Of a DNA stretch of 55,736 nt, positions 41,422 through 52,691 are shown one piece after another. Within the stretch, counting starts at the first letter, position 1, and every line of letters begins with the position of its first letter. Source of the stretch: an uncultured Prevotella sp. GTDB lineage: Bacteria; Bacteroidota; Bacteroidia; Bacteroidales; Bacteroidaceae. The position numbers and the translations under genes were made by a program. The notes under the pieces were generated by a model that had not been told where the DNA came from, made no database searches, and saw only the letters and a list, made by a program, of their open reading frames with translations. The DNA is taken from positions 1 to 55,736 of the forward strand of contig CADCEF010000010.1 in NCBI GenBank assembly GCA_902800365.1. The letters are read 5' to 3'.

Positions 41422-42828
41422 ATGATAATAGGAACGATTAGACCAGCCACACAAGCCAACCGCTTTTATACGGGCGATGCGAAAGAGCTTGAGAATGAGG
41501 TAGATAGTCTGCTGATGCGCCACAACAGCAGTCAAGTTCACGATAATCTGGCAGCACTTATTGTGCCCCATGCTGGTTACTATTTCTCAGGAAATGTTGC
41601 AGCAGCGGCCTATATGGCGATTGATACCAAGAAGAGATACAAACGTATATTCTTGTTAGGCCCCAGCCACCACGAATGGCTTAATGGCGCATCAGTAAAC
41701 ACTGAGGCCGATTATTACGCCACGCCATTAGGCAATGTAAAAGTTGACCACGAAACAGCCATCAATCTCACTAAGGCTGATAGCATTTTTACCTATCACC
41801 GTTCGGCTCATGCGCAAGAGCATTGCCTTGAGGTTCAGTTGCCATTCCTACAGTGTAGACTGGGTGATGTGCCACCAATAGTGCCTATCATCATTTCTAC
41901 CAACGACTACTACAAACTTAAACGGATGGCCGATGTGCTGAAACCATATTTTACAGACGAAAATCTGTTCGTAATCAGTAGCGATTTCTCGCATTATCCA
42001 TCTTACGAAGATGCCTGCGAGGTGGATGCCAAAACGGGCAAAGCCATCGAAACAGGCAATATGGATGAGTTTATTGCCGCCATCGAGGCCAATGCCAATA
42101 GCGGAAAGCGCAATCTTGCTACAAGTGCATGTGGTGAGTTTGCCATCGTTACGCTGATGCTGATGATGGATGGTCAATACGATGTTAAGCATCTGATGTA
42201 TCAGAACTCTGGCGATATAGACAATTACGATCATAGTCGCGTAGTTGGCTATCACTCGTTTGCCATCCTGCGTCGCGACAACACAGGTTTCACTCTTTCT
42301 GATGATGAAAAGAAAACGCTGAAGGGCATCGCTTTTCAAAGCATTAAAGATACCCTTGACGGCAAACCCATCACGCAGCCATCTCTACATTCTAATTTCT
42401 CAATTCTCAATTCTAAATGTGGTGCCTTCGTTTCGCTTCACAAATTTGGTCGACTGCGCGGCTGTATAGGCCACTTTGGCGAGGATTACCCCCTGCACGA
42501 GATTGTAGCAAAGATGGCTTATGCAGCAGCATTCGAAGACCCACGATTTATGCCCGTAACCAGCGACGAACTTGCTGATATTGACATCGAGATTTCTGTG
42601 CTCACACCTATGCGTCGCATACAGAGCATCGACGAGTTTCAGTTACATCGTCACGGCATCTATATTAAGAAAGATTTTCGCAGCGGCACGTTCCTACCAC
42701 AGGTAGCCGATGAGGTGAACTGGACCAAAGAGGAGTTCTTAGGACATTGCGCACAAGATAAGGCTGGCATTGGTTGGGACGGATGGCGCGATGCAGAATT
42801 GTATGTTTACGAAGCAATAGTTTTCTGA
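41422..42828 (+). CDS. AmmeMemoRadiSam system fusion: Memo (protein B) and AMMECR1 (protein A)
   Basis: 468 residues. The Memo domain (about 5-282) keeps the metal-site residues known from human MEMO1: His50 (IVPHAGYYFSG), His83 (GPSHHEW), His191 (SSDFSHYP) and Cys237 (TSACGE). The AMMECR1 domain (about 295-468) has the signature LRGCIG (345-350). The domains are separate proteins in many organisms, and their joint function with the radical SAM partner is unknown. A loop of AMMECR1 (321-332) is encoded by four heptamer repeats (42390-42417). The stop overlaps the radical SAM start (ATGA). Confidence 0.93.
   Translation: MIIGTIRPATQANRFYTGDAKELENEVDSLLMRHNSSQVHDNLAALIVPHAGYYFSGNVAAAAYMAIDTKKRYKRIFLLGPSHHEWLNGASVNTEADYYATPLGNVKVDHETAINLTKADSIFTYHRSAHAQEHCLEVQLPFLQCRLGDVPPIVPIIISTNDYYKLKRMADVLKPYFTDENLFVISSDFSHYPSYEDACEVDAKTGKAIETGNMDEFIAAIEANANSGKRNLATSACGEFAIVTLMLMMDGQYDVKHLMYQNSGDIDNYDHSRVVGYHSFAILRRDNTGFTLSDDEKKTLKGIAFQSIKDTLDGKPITQPSLHSNFSILNSKCGAFVSLHKFGRLRGCIGHFGEDYPLHEIVAKMAYAAAFEDPRFMPVTSDELADIDIEISVLTPMRRIQSIDEFQLHRHGIYIKKDFRSGTFLPQVADEVNWTKEEFLGHCAQDKAGIGWDGWRDAELYVYEAIVF
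42390..42417. repeat. Tandem heptamers inside the AMMECR1 coding sequence
   Basis: TTCTAAT, TTCTCAA, TTCTCAA and TTCTAAA start at 42390, 42397, 42404 and 42411. The tract is read in frame as part of a loop between the first helix and first strand of AMMECR1. Gain or loss of one unit would shift the frame. Confidence 0.75.
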
Positions 42829-43691
42829 TGGAGTGCAGATATTATCATCGATTGGAGGATGGACAAGTGGAATGCGATCTTTGTCCGCATCACTGCAAGA
42901 TAAGCAATGGACGGACGGGCATCTGTCGCAGTCGACGTAATAAGGATGGTATCCTCGTCAGCGAGGTGTATGCCAAGCCTTGCTCGCTTGCTATCGATCC
43001 GATAGAGAAGAAGCCGCTTTACCATTTTCATCCAGGCACCACATGCCTCTCCATCGCTTGTACAGGCTGCAATTTCCGTTGCTTAAATTGTCAGAACCAC
43101 GAAATATCGCAGGTTTCGCCACAAGATGTTAACTACTACGAGCTACAACCTGATGAGGTGGTTTCGCTTTGCCTTAAGCATCATTGTCCAGGCATCGCAT
43201 ATACTTACACAGAACCGCTCACCTATATCGAATACATCACTGATACAGCCCGCAAAGCCCACGAAGCTGGACTTTGGAACATATTGGTTACAGCAGGCTA
43301 TGTATGCCAAGAACCACTTAGCCACCTGCTACCCTATCTGGATGCCGCCAACGTAGATTTAAAATCGTTTAGCGACGAGATATACCAGCGTGTTAGTGGC
43401 GGCCATCTACAACCAGTACTCGACACCATTCGGGCTATGCGCGATGCTGGCGTTTGGTTAGAGATAACCAACCTGGTTATTCCAGGCATCAACGACGATA
43501 TGCAGATGATTAAAGAGATGTGCAAATGGTTGAATGCCAACGACTTATCTGAAGCACCCTTGCACTTCAGCCGTTTCTTCCCTCGCTACAAAATGCAGGA
43601 TATTCCCCCCACCCCTCGCCAAACACTCTACGCCGCCAAGCAAGTAGCCGTAGAAGAAGGCATCAAGCATATATATATGGGGAATATATAA
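42828..43691 (+). CDS. AmmeMemoRadiSam system radical SAM enzyme, short C-terminus
   Basis: 287 residues from the ATG overlapping the upstream stop. An N-terminal Cys cluster (Cys3, Cys16, Cys19, Cys23, Cys33) precedes the radical SAM motif CNFRCLNC (Cys81, Cys85, Cys88). The fold resembles pyruvate formate-lyase activases (YTYTEPLTYIEY, ANVDLKSFSDE). The partner in the fused upstream gene suggests Memo or AMMECR1 is its substrate or receives its product (inference). It ends at IKHIYMGNI; relatives I know continue with a CPxCG-type tail, absent here, so the gene may have lost its last 30-40 codons. Palindromic repeats follow. Confidence 0.9.
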   Translation: MECRYYHRLEDGQVECDLCPHHCKISNGRTGICRSRRNKDGILVSEVYAKPCSLAIDPIEKKPLYHFHPGTTCLSIACTGCNFRCLNCQNHEISQVSPQDVNYYELQPDEVVSLCLKHHCPGIAYTYTEPLTYIEYITDTARKAHEAGLWNILVTAGYVCQEPLSHLLPYLDAANVDLKSFSDEIYQRVSGGHLQPVLDTIRAMRDAGVWLEITNLVIPGINDDMQMIKEMCKWLNANDLSEAPLHFSRFFPRYKMQDIPPTPRQTLYAAKQVAVEEGIKHIYMGNI

Positions 43692-43726
43692 CCTTAAGGC
43701 ATGCCAAATAATCCTACAACCCAACC

Positions 43727-43771
43727 ACAGTCCTTTTACTAGAGAACTACAGTCCTTTAACGGTTGGACTG
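43727..43771. repeat. Direct and inverted ACAGTCCTTT repeats
   Basis: ACAGTCCTTT occurs at 43727-43736 and 43749-43758, 22 bases apart. The second pairs with GGACTG (43766-43771) as a 6-bp hairpin. It lies in the 173-base gap between two convergent genes. Confidence 0.6.
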
Positions 43772-43797
43772 CAATCATGCATAGGAAGTACTGATTA

Positions 43798-43857
43798 TTC
43801 CCAGCTTGGGAATCAAATATTCCCACGTTGGAAATGAATTGTTCCCACGTTGGGAAC
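43798..43857. repeat. Three tandem palindromes between convergent genes
   Basis: TTCCCA-GCT-TGGGAA (43798-43812), TTCCCACGTTGGAAA (43820-43834, imperfect) and GTTCCCA-CGT-TGGGAAC (43841-43857) follow at about 22-base spacing. They may end transcription from both sides, but no proper T tract follows, so a repeated extragenic element is as likely. Confidence 0.75.
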
Positions 43858-43864
43858 AAAAAAC

Positions 43865-44758
43865 TTATTCTTTAGCTGTTACTACAGTTACAATGTAGGC
43901 ACTAATTAACACTAATGCTCCTGCTACGGGTTTATCCCATGTAAGGACATCCTGGCCCAGCATGATGGCTACGAACGAGGCGATGACTGGTTGGAGATTG
44001 GTGTAGATAGAAACGGTTGTGGCTTGGAGGTATTTCATAGCGAATGGAATGAGGAAATATCCCAAGGCAGTGGCGCCAATAACTATGAAAGCCATCTCGG
44101 CTACTCCATCCCAGCCCCACGATGATGTGTAGAGGGCATTGGCAGAAAGCTCTGGTAATGCAATGGGAACAGTAACGATAGCAGAGATGAGGAACACATA
44201 TTTCATCTGGGTTACTGGTGAATATTTTGAAGCCACATTGCGGGTGATTATCAGATAGATAGCCCATGTGAGCACACTAAGGATGGCAAGGCAGATGCCT
44301 ATAAGATCGTTCTTTCCAGAACCAAGCGACTGACTCATCAGCACCATAAGGATAGCGCCAGCAATGCCAAGCAACACTCCAAGTGATTTCATAGGAGTTA
44401 TCTTCTCGCCAATAGTAAGAGCGGCACAAAGCATCACCGCTACTGGCGTGAGCGAGGCAATGAGCGAGAAGTAAACAGGGCTGGTATAATCGAGCGACCA
44501 AGCGGTGAGGGTCTGCGAGATGACAAAGCCTAACAATCCGCCAAACAGTATGGTTATCAGGTCTTTACGCTCGACATGCTCTTTGGGCATAAAGGCAGCT
44601 ATAAGCCAGAATAAGATGCATGCACCAAGTGAGCGCGAGGCCATATAGCCCATCGGGGTTACCCACTCGTCGAGCAGGAGTTTGGTTACAGGTACGCCAA
44701 GTCCGAAGATGGTGTTGGCAAAGAAAATGGCGCTATGCGCCTGGAGTTTTTTGTTCAT
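43865..44758 (-). CDS. EamA/DMT family transporter
   Basis: 297 residues with ten predicted membrane helices in two EamA repeats (about 5-140 and 150-290), including the motifs PVTKLLLDEW, SLTPVAVMLCAALTIGEK and the second-repeat NLQPVIASFVAIMLGQ. DMT family members export amino acids, metabolites or drugs; the substrate cannot be read from the sequence. The gene start overlaps the end of the HExxH protein gene by 26 bases, so the two are coupled. Confidence 0.93.
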   Translation of the reverse strand: MNKKLQAHSAIFFANTIFGLGVPVTKLLLDEWVTPMGYMASRSLGACILFWLIAAFMPKEHVERKDLITILFGGLLGFVISQTLTAWSLDYTSPVYFSLIASLTPVAVMLCAALTIGEKITPMKSLGVLLGIAGAILMVLMSQSLGSGKNDLIGICLAILSVLTWAIYLIITRNVASKYSPVTQMKYVFLISAIVTVPIALPELSANALYTSSWGWDGVAEMAFIVIGATALGYFLIPFAMKYLQATTVSIYTNLQPVIASFVAIMLGQDVLTWDKPVAGALVLISAYIVTVVTAKE

Positions 44759-45200
44759 ATAGCTTGATTCTTTCTTTTATCGACATTTTGGCGAACTTCC
44801 GCCATTCGTTGGCCTCGCCATTGGCCAGGTAATCGAGATTGTTCATGTGGCGATAGGCCTCCATCTCAAAGGGATTAAGGAGATAGGCACCATGCTTCAT
44901 CTTGCGATTAGCTGGCAGAGCCCGCAACCAGTACCATATATATAATAGGTAGAAGCGAAACCACGAATCGCCACACGACTGGGCTTGGCGCAGATGTATC
45001 ATCTCGTGATTCTTCATCGCTTTATGATGCTTAAAGAGGTCGGCTTCGGCTTGCGATGGTGTAAGGATGTGACCAAAAAACGTCAAGCCCTCAAAACCCT
45101 TTCGCATCCAGAAAGAGTTTACCACAGCAGGCATATCCACAACCTTGCTTGGACGAACAGCCCGCCACATGATTGGCACCACGCGAAACATCATCCACAT
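44733..45200 (-). CDS. Small HExxH-motif protein, probable membrane-associated, unknown function
   Basis: 155 residues. The motif NHEMIHLRQAQ holds His65-Glu66-x-x-His69, as in zinc metallopeptidases. A hydrophobic stretch follows (about 83-97, FYLLYIWYWLRAL), then NPFEMEAYRHM, whose Glu residues could be the third ligand as in gluzincin-like proteins. It may be a small membrane peptidase, but no family is recognised and activity is inference. A -7 box ends 8 bases before the first ATG. In-frame ATG codons at codons 3 and 4 are alternative starts. Confidence 0.7.
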   Translation of the reverse strand: MWMMFRVVPIMWRAVRPSKVVDMPAVVNSFWMRKGFEGLTFFGHILTPSQAEADLFKHHKAMKNHEMIHLRQAQSCGDSWFRFYLLYIWYWLRALPANRKMKHGAYLLNPFEMEAYRHMNNLDYLANGEANEWRKFAKMSIKERIKLYEQKTPGA

Positions 45201-45208
45201 AATGGGTG

Positions 45209-45216
45209 CAAAGGTA
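45209..45216 (-). promoter_or_regulatory. -7 box of HExxH-EamA operon
   Basis: TACCTTTG on the minus strand fits TAnnTTTG, with the start codon 9 bases after the last G. Confidence 0.6.
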
Positions 45217-45225
45217 GTATTTTTA

Positions 45226-45256
45226 TTGAAAATTGAACATTGAAGATTGAAAATTG
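45226..45256. repeat. Heptamer tract upstream of ligA
   Basis: TTGAANA units start at 45226, 45233, 45240, 45247 and a partial one at 45254. The reverse complement belongs to the TNYTYAA family. It lies between the divergent promoters of the HExxH gene and ligA. Confidence 0.75.
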
Positions 45257-45257
45257 T

Positions 45258-45286
45258 TTTGATTTAAAATCTTTTTTGTATTTTTG
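45258..45286 (+). promoter_or_regulatory. Promoter of ligA
   Basis: TATTTTTG (45279-45286) fits the -7 consensus. TTTG (45258-45261) is a possible -33 box at a slightly short 17-base spacing. Confidence 0.6.
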
Positions 45287-45303
45287 CACACAAAAATCAA
45301 TGA

Positions 45304-48355
<3,052 letters not shown>

Positions 48356-48362
48356 TACGCTG

Positions 48363-48394
48363 CAAAAGTAAGTAGAAAAAGCGAAATCGCCAAA
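48363..48394 (-). promoter_or_regulatory. Promoter of secreted protein gene, near-leaderless
   Basis: On the minus strand TTTG (48391-48394), a 20-base spacer and TACTTTTG (48363-48370) match the consensus. The ATG begins 8 bases after the last G. Confidence 0.75.
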
Positions 48395-48426
48395 TAATCA
48401 ACATATTTTTACCATATATTTGTTAT

Positions 48427-48454
48427 TTCTTAATTCTTAATTCTTAATTCTTAA
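48427..48454. repeat. Four perfect heptamers upstream of patatin gene
   Basis: TTCTTAA starts at 48427, 48434, 48441 and 48448 with no mismatch. It spans the -33 region of the patatin promoter, so change in copy number would move upstream sequence relative to the -7 box. Confidence 0.85.
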
Positions 48455-48464
48455 TTAAATTAAT

Positions 48465-48472
48465 TACCTTTG
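48465..48472 (+). promoter_or_regulatory. -7 box of patatin-trmD operon, leaderless
   Basis: TACCTTTG fits TAnnTTTG. The ATG begins 6 bases after the last G, so the mRNA should start at or beside the start codon. Confidence 0.65.
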
Positions 48473-48477
48473 CAGCC

Positions 48478-49323
48478 ATGAAAAAGGGACTAGTGTTAGA
48501 AGGTGGAGCAATGAGAGGGCTTTTCACAGCTGGCGTCATCGATGTGATGATGGAGGCGCATGTGGAGCCTGACGGACTGATAGGAGTATCAGCAGGAGCT
48601 GCCTTTGGATGTAATTATAAGAGTCGTCAACCAGGGCGCGCCATCCGATATAATAAGAGGTTTGCACGCGACAAACGCTACTGCAGTTGGCAATCATGGC
48701 TCAAAAGTGGCGACCTGTATAACGCCGAGTTCGGCTACCACATCATACCTACCCAATACGATATCTTCGACGATAAGGCATTCGAAGATAACCCAATGGA
48801 GTTCTACGCCGTATGCACTGATGTGCTGACGGGTAAACCTGTTTACAAGAAACTTACGAAGGGCGAACAACTGACTTACGACTGGATCAGGGCTTCGGCA
48901 TCGATGCCATTAGCCTCGAAAGTAGTTGAACTTGAAGGCATGAAAGTTCTTGACGGAGGAGTAGCCGACTCCATCCCACTCGAGTACTTCGAGAACATTG
49001 GATACGAGAAGAACCTTGTGATACTCACCCAGCCTGATGGCTACGTAAAGGAGCACAACAAACTGATGCCTCTGATGCGCATTGCATTAAGGAAATATCC
49101 TAACATGATTGAGGCTCTCGACAAGCGCCACATCATGTACAACAAGCAGTTGGTGTATGTTTACCAAGCAGAGGCAGCCGGCCGTGCTTTGGTAATACGC
49201 CCAGAAGCCCCACTCAAGATTGGTCATATATCGCATAACCCTGACGAGATGCAGCGTATATACGACATAGGCCGACAGACAGGCATGAAATATATAGAGA
49301 GAATTAAAGCATTTTTTAGATGA
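48478..49323 (+). CDS. Patatin-like phospholipase
   Basis: 281 residues. The oxyanion-hole motif LEGGAMRG (7-14), the nucleophile elbow GVSAG (36-40, Ser38) and the catalytic Asp159 in [10 protein letters not shown] make a full Ser-Asp dyad. Bacterial patatins of this compact type (YjjU/RssA-like) hydrolyse acyl lipids; no signal peptide is present, so it is cytoplasmic or at the inner face of the membrane. The end overlaps the trmD start (ATGA). The heptamer tract and leaderless promoter upstream suggest unusual expression control. Confidence 0.93.
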   Translation: MKKGLVLEGGAMRGLFTAGVIDVMMEAHVEPDGLIGVSAGAAFGCNYKSRQPGRAIRYNKRFARDKRYCSWQSWLKSGDLYNAEFGYHIIPTQYDIFDDKAFEDNPMEFYAVCTDVLTGKPVYKKLTKGEQLTYDWIRASASMPLASKVVELEGMKVLDGGVADSIPLEYFENIGYEKNLVILTQPDGYVKEHNKLMPLMRIALRKYPNMIEALDKRHIMYNKQLVYVYQAEAAGRALVIRPEAPLKIGHISHNPDEMQRIYDIGRQTGMKYIERIKAFFR

Positions 49324-50000
49324 GAATAGACATTATAACCGTACTGCCAGAGATGCTGGAAGGATTTGTACACGAGTCGATTCTGGCCAGAGCAGAAAAG
49401 AAGGGATTAGCCGAAATCCGTTTACATAATCTACGTGACTACACGCTTGACAAGTGGCGCCGTGTTGACGACTACCCATACGGCGGTAGCGCTGGTATGG
49501 TGATGCAGTGCGAACCTATCGACCGCTGCATAACAGCACTTAAAGAAGAACGCGACTACGATGAAGTAATCTTTACATCGCCTGATGGTGAACGTTTCGA
49601 CCAACACATGGCCAACGAGCTGTCATTGAAAGGCAATCTTATCATTTTGGCTGGTCATTATAAAGGTATCGACCAGCGCATACGCGAACATCTTATAACA
49701 AAAGAGATTTCTATTGGCGACTTTGTGCTTACGGGTGGTGAGCTGGTAGCAGCCATGATTGCCGACGCCATCGTACGTGTGGTACCTGGTGTTATTGGCG
49801 ACGAGCAGAGTGCTTTGAGCGATTGCTTCCAGGACGACATACTCGCAGCACCTATCTACACCCGTCCTGCAGACTACAAAGGATGGAAAGTGCCAGAGAT
49901 TCTGCTTAGCGGTAACGAAGCCAAAATACGTGAATGGGAATTTGAGCAGGCGATGGAGCGAACACGCCGCCTCCGCCCAGACTTGCTGAAAGAGAAATAA
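49320..50000 (+). CDS. trmD: tRNA (guanine37-N1)-methyltransferase
   Basis: 226 residues, complete TrmD of the SPOUT knot class: [12 protein letters not shown] start, [16 protein letters not shown], then [19 protein letters not shown] and [22 protein letters not shown] (split over the knot). It methylates G37 next to the anticodon and prevents +1 frameshifting. Coupled to the patatin gene, not to the ribosomal genes that flank it in many bacteria. Ends in the shared terminator at 50001-50030. Confidence 0.97.
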   Translation: MRIDIITVLPEMLEGFVHESILARAEKKGLAEIRLHNLRDYTLDKWRRVDDYPYGGSAGMVMQCEPIDRCITALKEERDYDEVIFTSPDGERFDQHMANELSLKGNLIILAGHYKGIDQRIREHLITKEISIGDFVLTGGELVAAMIADAIVRVVPGVIGDEQSALSDCFQDDILAAPIYTRPADYKGWKVPEILLSGNEAKIREWEFEQAMERTRRLRPDLLKEK

Positions 50001-50030
50001 AAAATGGTGCTCGATTTGAGCACCATTTTT
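50001..50030. terminator. Bidirectional terminator between trmD and trpS
   Basis: The arms 50004-50012 and 50018-50026 form a perfect 9-bp stem with a 5-base loop, flanked by A tract and T tract. It begins right after the trmD stop and ends 3 bases before the trpS stop, so it serves both. Confidence 0.92.
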
Positions 50031-50032
50031 AT

Positions 50033-51133
<1,101 letters not shown>

Positions 51134-51154
51134 CTAAATTTCCAAATTTGCGTG

Positions 51155-51162
51155 CAAAGGTA
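51155..51162 (-). promoter_or_regulatory. -7 box of trpS promoter
   Basis: TACCTTTG on the minus strand fits TAnnTTTG, 33 bases before the ATG. Confidence 0.6.
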
Positions 51163-51216
51163 CGAAATAAATTCTACTAATCTGCATAATTATTGTAAAA
51201 AATAGACTAAAATAGA

Positions 51217-51246
51217 TTGCTTTTTGATAAATAATATGTATCTTTG
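51217..51246 (+). promoter_or_regulatory. Promoter of aminopeptidase P gene
   Basis: TATCTTTG (51239-51246) fits the -7 consensus. TTG (51217-51219) lies 19 bases upstream as a weak -33 box. Confidence 0.6.
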
Positions 51247-51282
51247 CCGACAAATTGAATAATAATAACGTATTTTCAACAA

Positions 51283-52674
51283 ATGTTTAGCATAGATACA
51301 TACATAAGAAGACGTCAGGAACTTAAAAAACTGGTAGGAAAAGGAGTTATAGTTTTGTTTGGTAACAACGACTCGCCAGCCAATTATCCCGCTAACGCAT
51401 ACGCCCCGATGAGACAAGACTCATCATTTCTATATTACTTTGGGCAGCACCGCGACGGACTCGTTGGTGTGATTGATATCGACAACGATCAGGAGATGAT
51501 CTTTGGCGACGACATCGATGTAGAGGATATTGTTTGGATGGGCTTTACTCCATCGGTAGCCGATCTGGCAGCCGAGGTAGGCGTCAAGAAGACAGCCCCT
51601 ATGAAGGAACTGGCAAAGATTTGCAACCCTCAGCGTGAAGTTCACTTCCTTCCTCCCTATCGATTCGACACAAAGATTCAGATTATGGATCTGCTTGGCA
51701 TACATCCTTCGAAGCAGAAAGAGGCCGCATCGCTTAAACTGATTAAGGCTGTAGTAAAAATGCGCGCCACCAAGGAGCCACAGGAAATTGAGGCTATCGA
51801 ACGCGCTTGTGAGGTGGGCTATGCGATGCACACCACAGCCCAGTTGCTGATACGTCCAGGTGTTACTGAGCGATTCGTTGCCGGACAGGTTGACGGTATC
51901 GCCCGCAGTTTGGCTCAGGGCAACAGTTTTGCCACCATTTTCAGCCAGCATGGCGAAATCATGCACGGCAATCCTTCAGGTAACAAACTGGAGGCTGGAC
52001 GCTTGGCACTCTGCGATGCAGGATGCGAACTCGACGACTACTGCTCTGATCACACCCGTACCATGCCTGTAACAGGTAAGTTTTCCCAGCGCCAGCTGGA
52101 AATCTACTCTATTGTAGAGGCCTGTCACGACTACGCCATCGAGGTGGCCAAGCCTGGGGTAAAATACAAGGATGTTCACTTTGCTGTTTGTCGTCTGATG
52201 ACAGAGCGTCTGAAAGAACTCGGATTAATGAAGGGCGACACCGACGAGGCTGTAGCAGCTGGTGCTCACGCTATGTTCCTGCCTCACGGACTGGGACACA
52301 TGATGGGTATGGACGTTCACGATATGGAAGGTCTGGGCCAGATATATGTAGGCTTTGATGAGGAGACTCGTCCTAACCTCGAGCAGTTTGGTACTAACTG
52401 TCTACGTATGGGGCGCAAGCTCGAAGAGGGCTTTGTGATTACCGACGAGCCAGGTATCTACTTCATTCCACAACTCATCGACGAGTGGAAGGCAAGCGGA
52501 CACTGCAAGGAGTTCCTGAACTTCGAGAAGCTTGAGACCTACAAGGACTTTGGCGGAATCCGTATTGAGGACGATATCCTGATTACCAAGGACGGATGCA
52601 GATTCCTTGGTACAAAACGAATTCCTTATCACCCTAAGGATGTTGAGGAGTTCATGGCAACGAATAATCAATAA
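51283..52674 (+). CDS. pepP: Aminopeptidase P family (M24B) metallopeptidase
   Basis: 463 residues. An N-terminal creatinase-like domain (about 1-170), then the pita-bread catalytic domain with metal ligands in DAGCELDDYCSDHTRTMP, HGLGHMMGMDVHD, ITDEPGIYFIP and GGIRIEDDILIT. The enzyme removes an N-terminal residue before Pro. No signal peptide is visible, so it is cytoplasmic. It starts a run with the second C1 peptidase 17 bases downstream, and then recJ, so two peptide-degrading enzymes may be co-transcribed. Confidence 0.95.
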   Translation: MFSIDTYIRRRQELKKLVGKGVIVLFGNNDSPANYPANAYAPMRQDSSFLYYFGQHRDGLVGVIDIDNDQEMIFGDDIDVEDIVWMGFTPSVADLAAEVGVKKTAPMKELAKICNPQREVHFLPPYRFDTKIQIMDLLGIHPSKQKEAASLKLIKAVVKMRATKEPQEIEAIERACEVGYAMHTTAQLLIRPGVTERFVAGQVDGIARSLAQGNSFATIFSQHGEIMHGNPSGNKLEAGRLALCDAGCELDDYCSDHTRTMPVTGKFSQRQLEIYSIVEACHDYAIEVAKPGVKYKDVHFAVCRLMTERLKELGLMKGDTDEAVAAGAHAMFLPHGLGHMMGMDVHDMEGLGQIYVGFDEETRPNLEQFGTNCLRMGRKLEEGFVITDEPGIYFIPQLIDEWKASGHCKEFLNFEKLETYKDFGGIRIEDDILITKDGCRFLGTKRIPYHPKDVEEFMATNNQ

Positions 52675-52691
52675 TAAAAAATAAAAAAGAA

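Noticed and set aside
42774-42827. Earlier start for the radical SAM gene
   Set aside because: The extra 18 codons lie in the end of the AMMECR1 domain; the ATG at 42828 overlaps the upstream stop and begins with the expected ECRYY segment.
43727-43857. CRISPR array
   Set aside because: Repeats are short palindromes without unique spacers of regular size and no cas genes are present.
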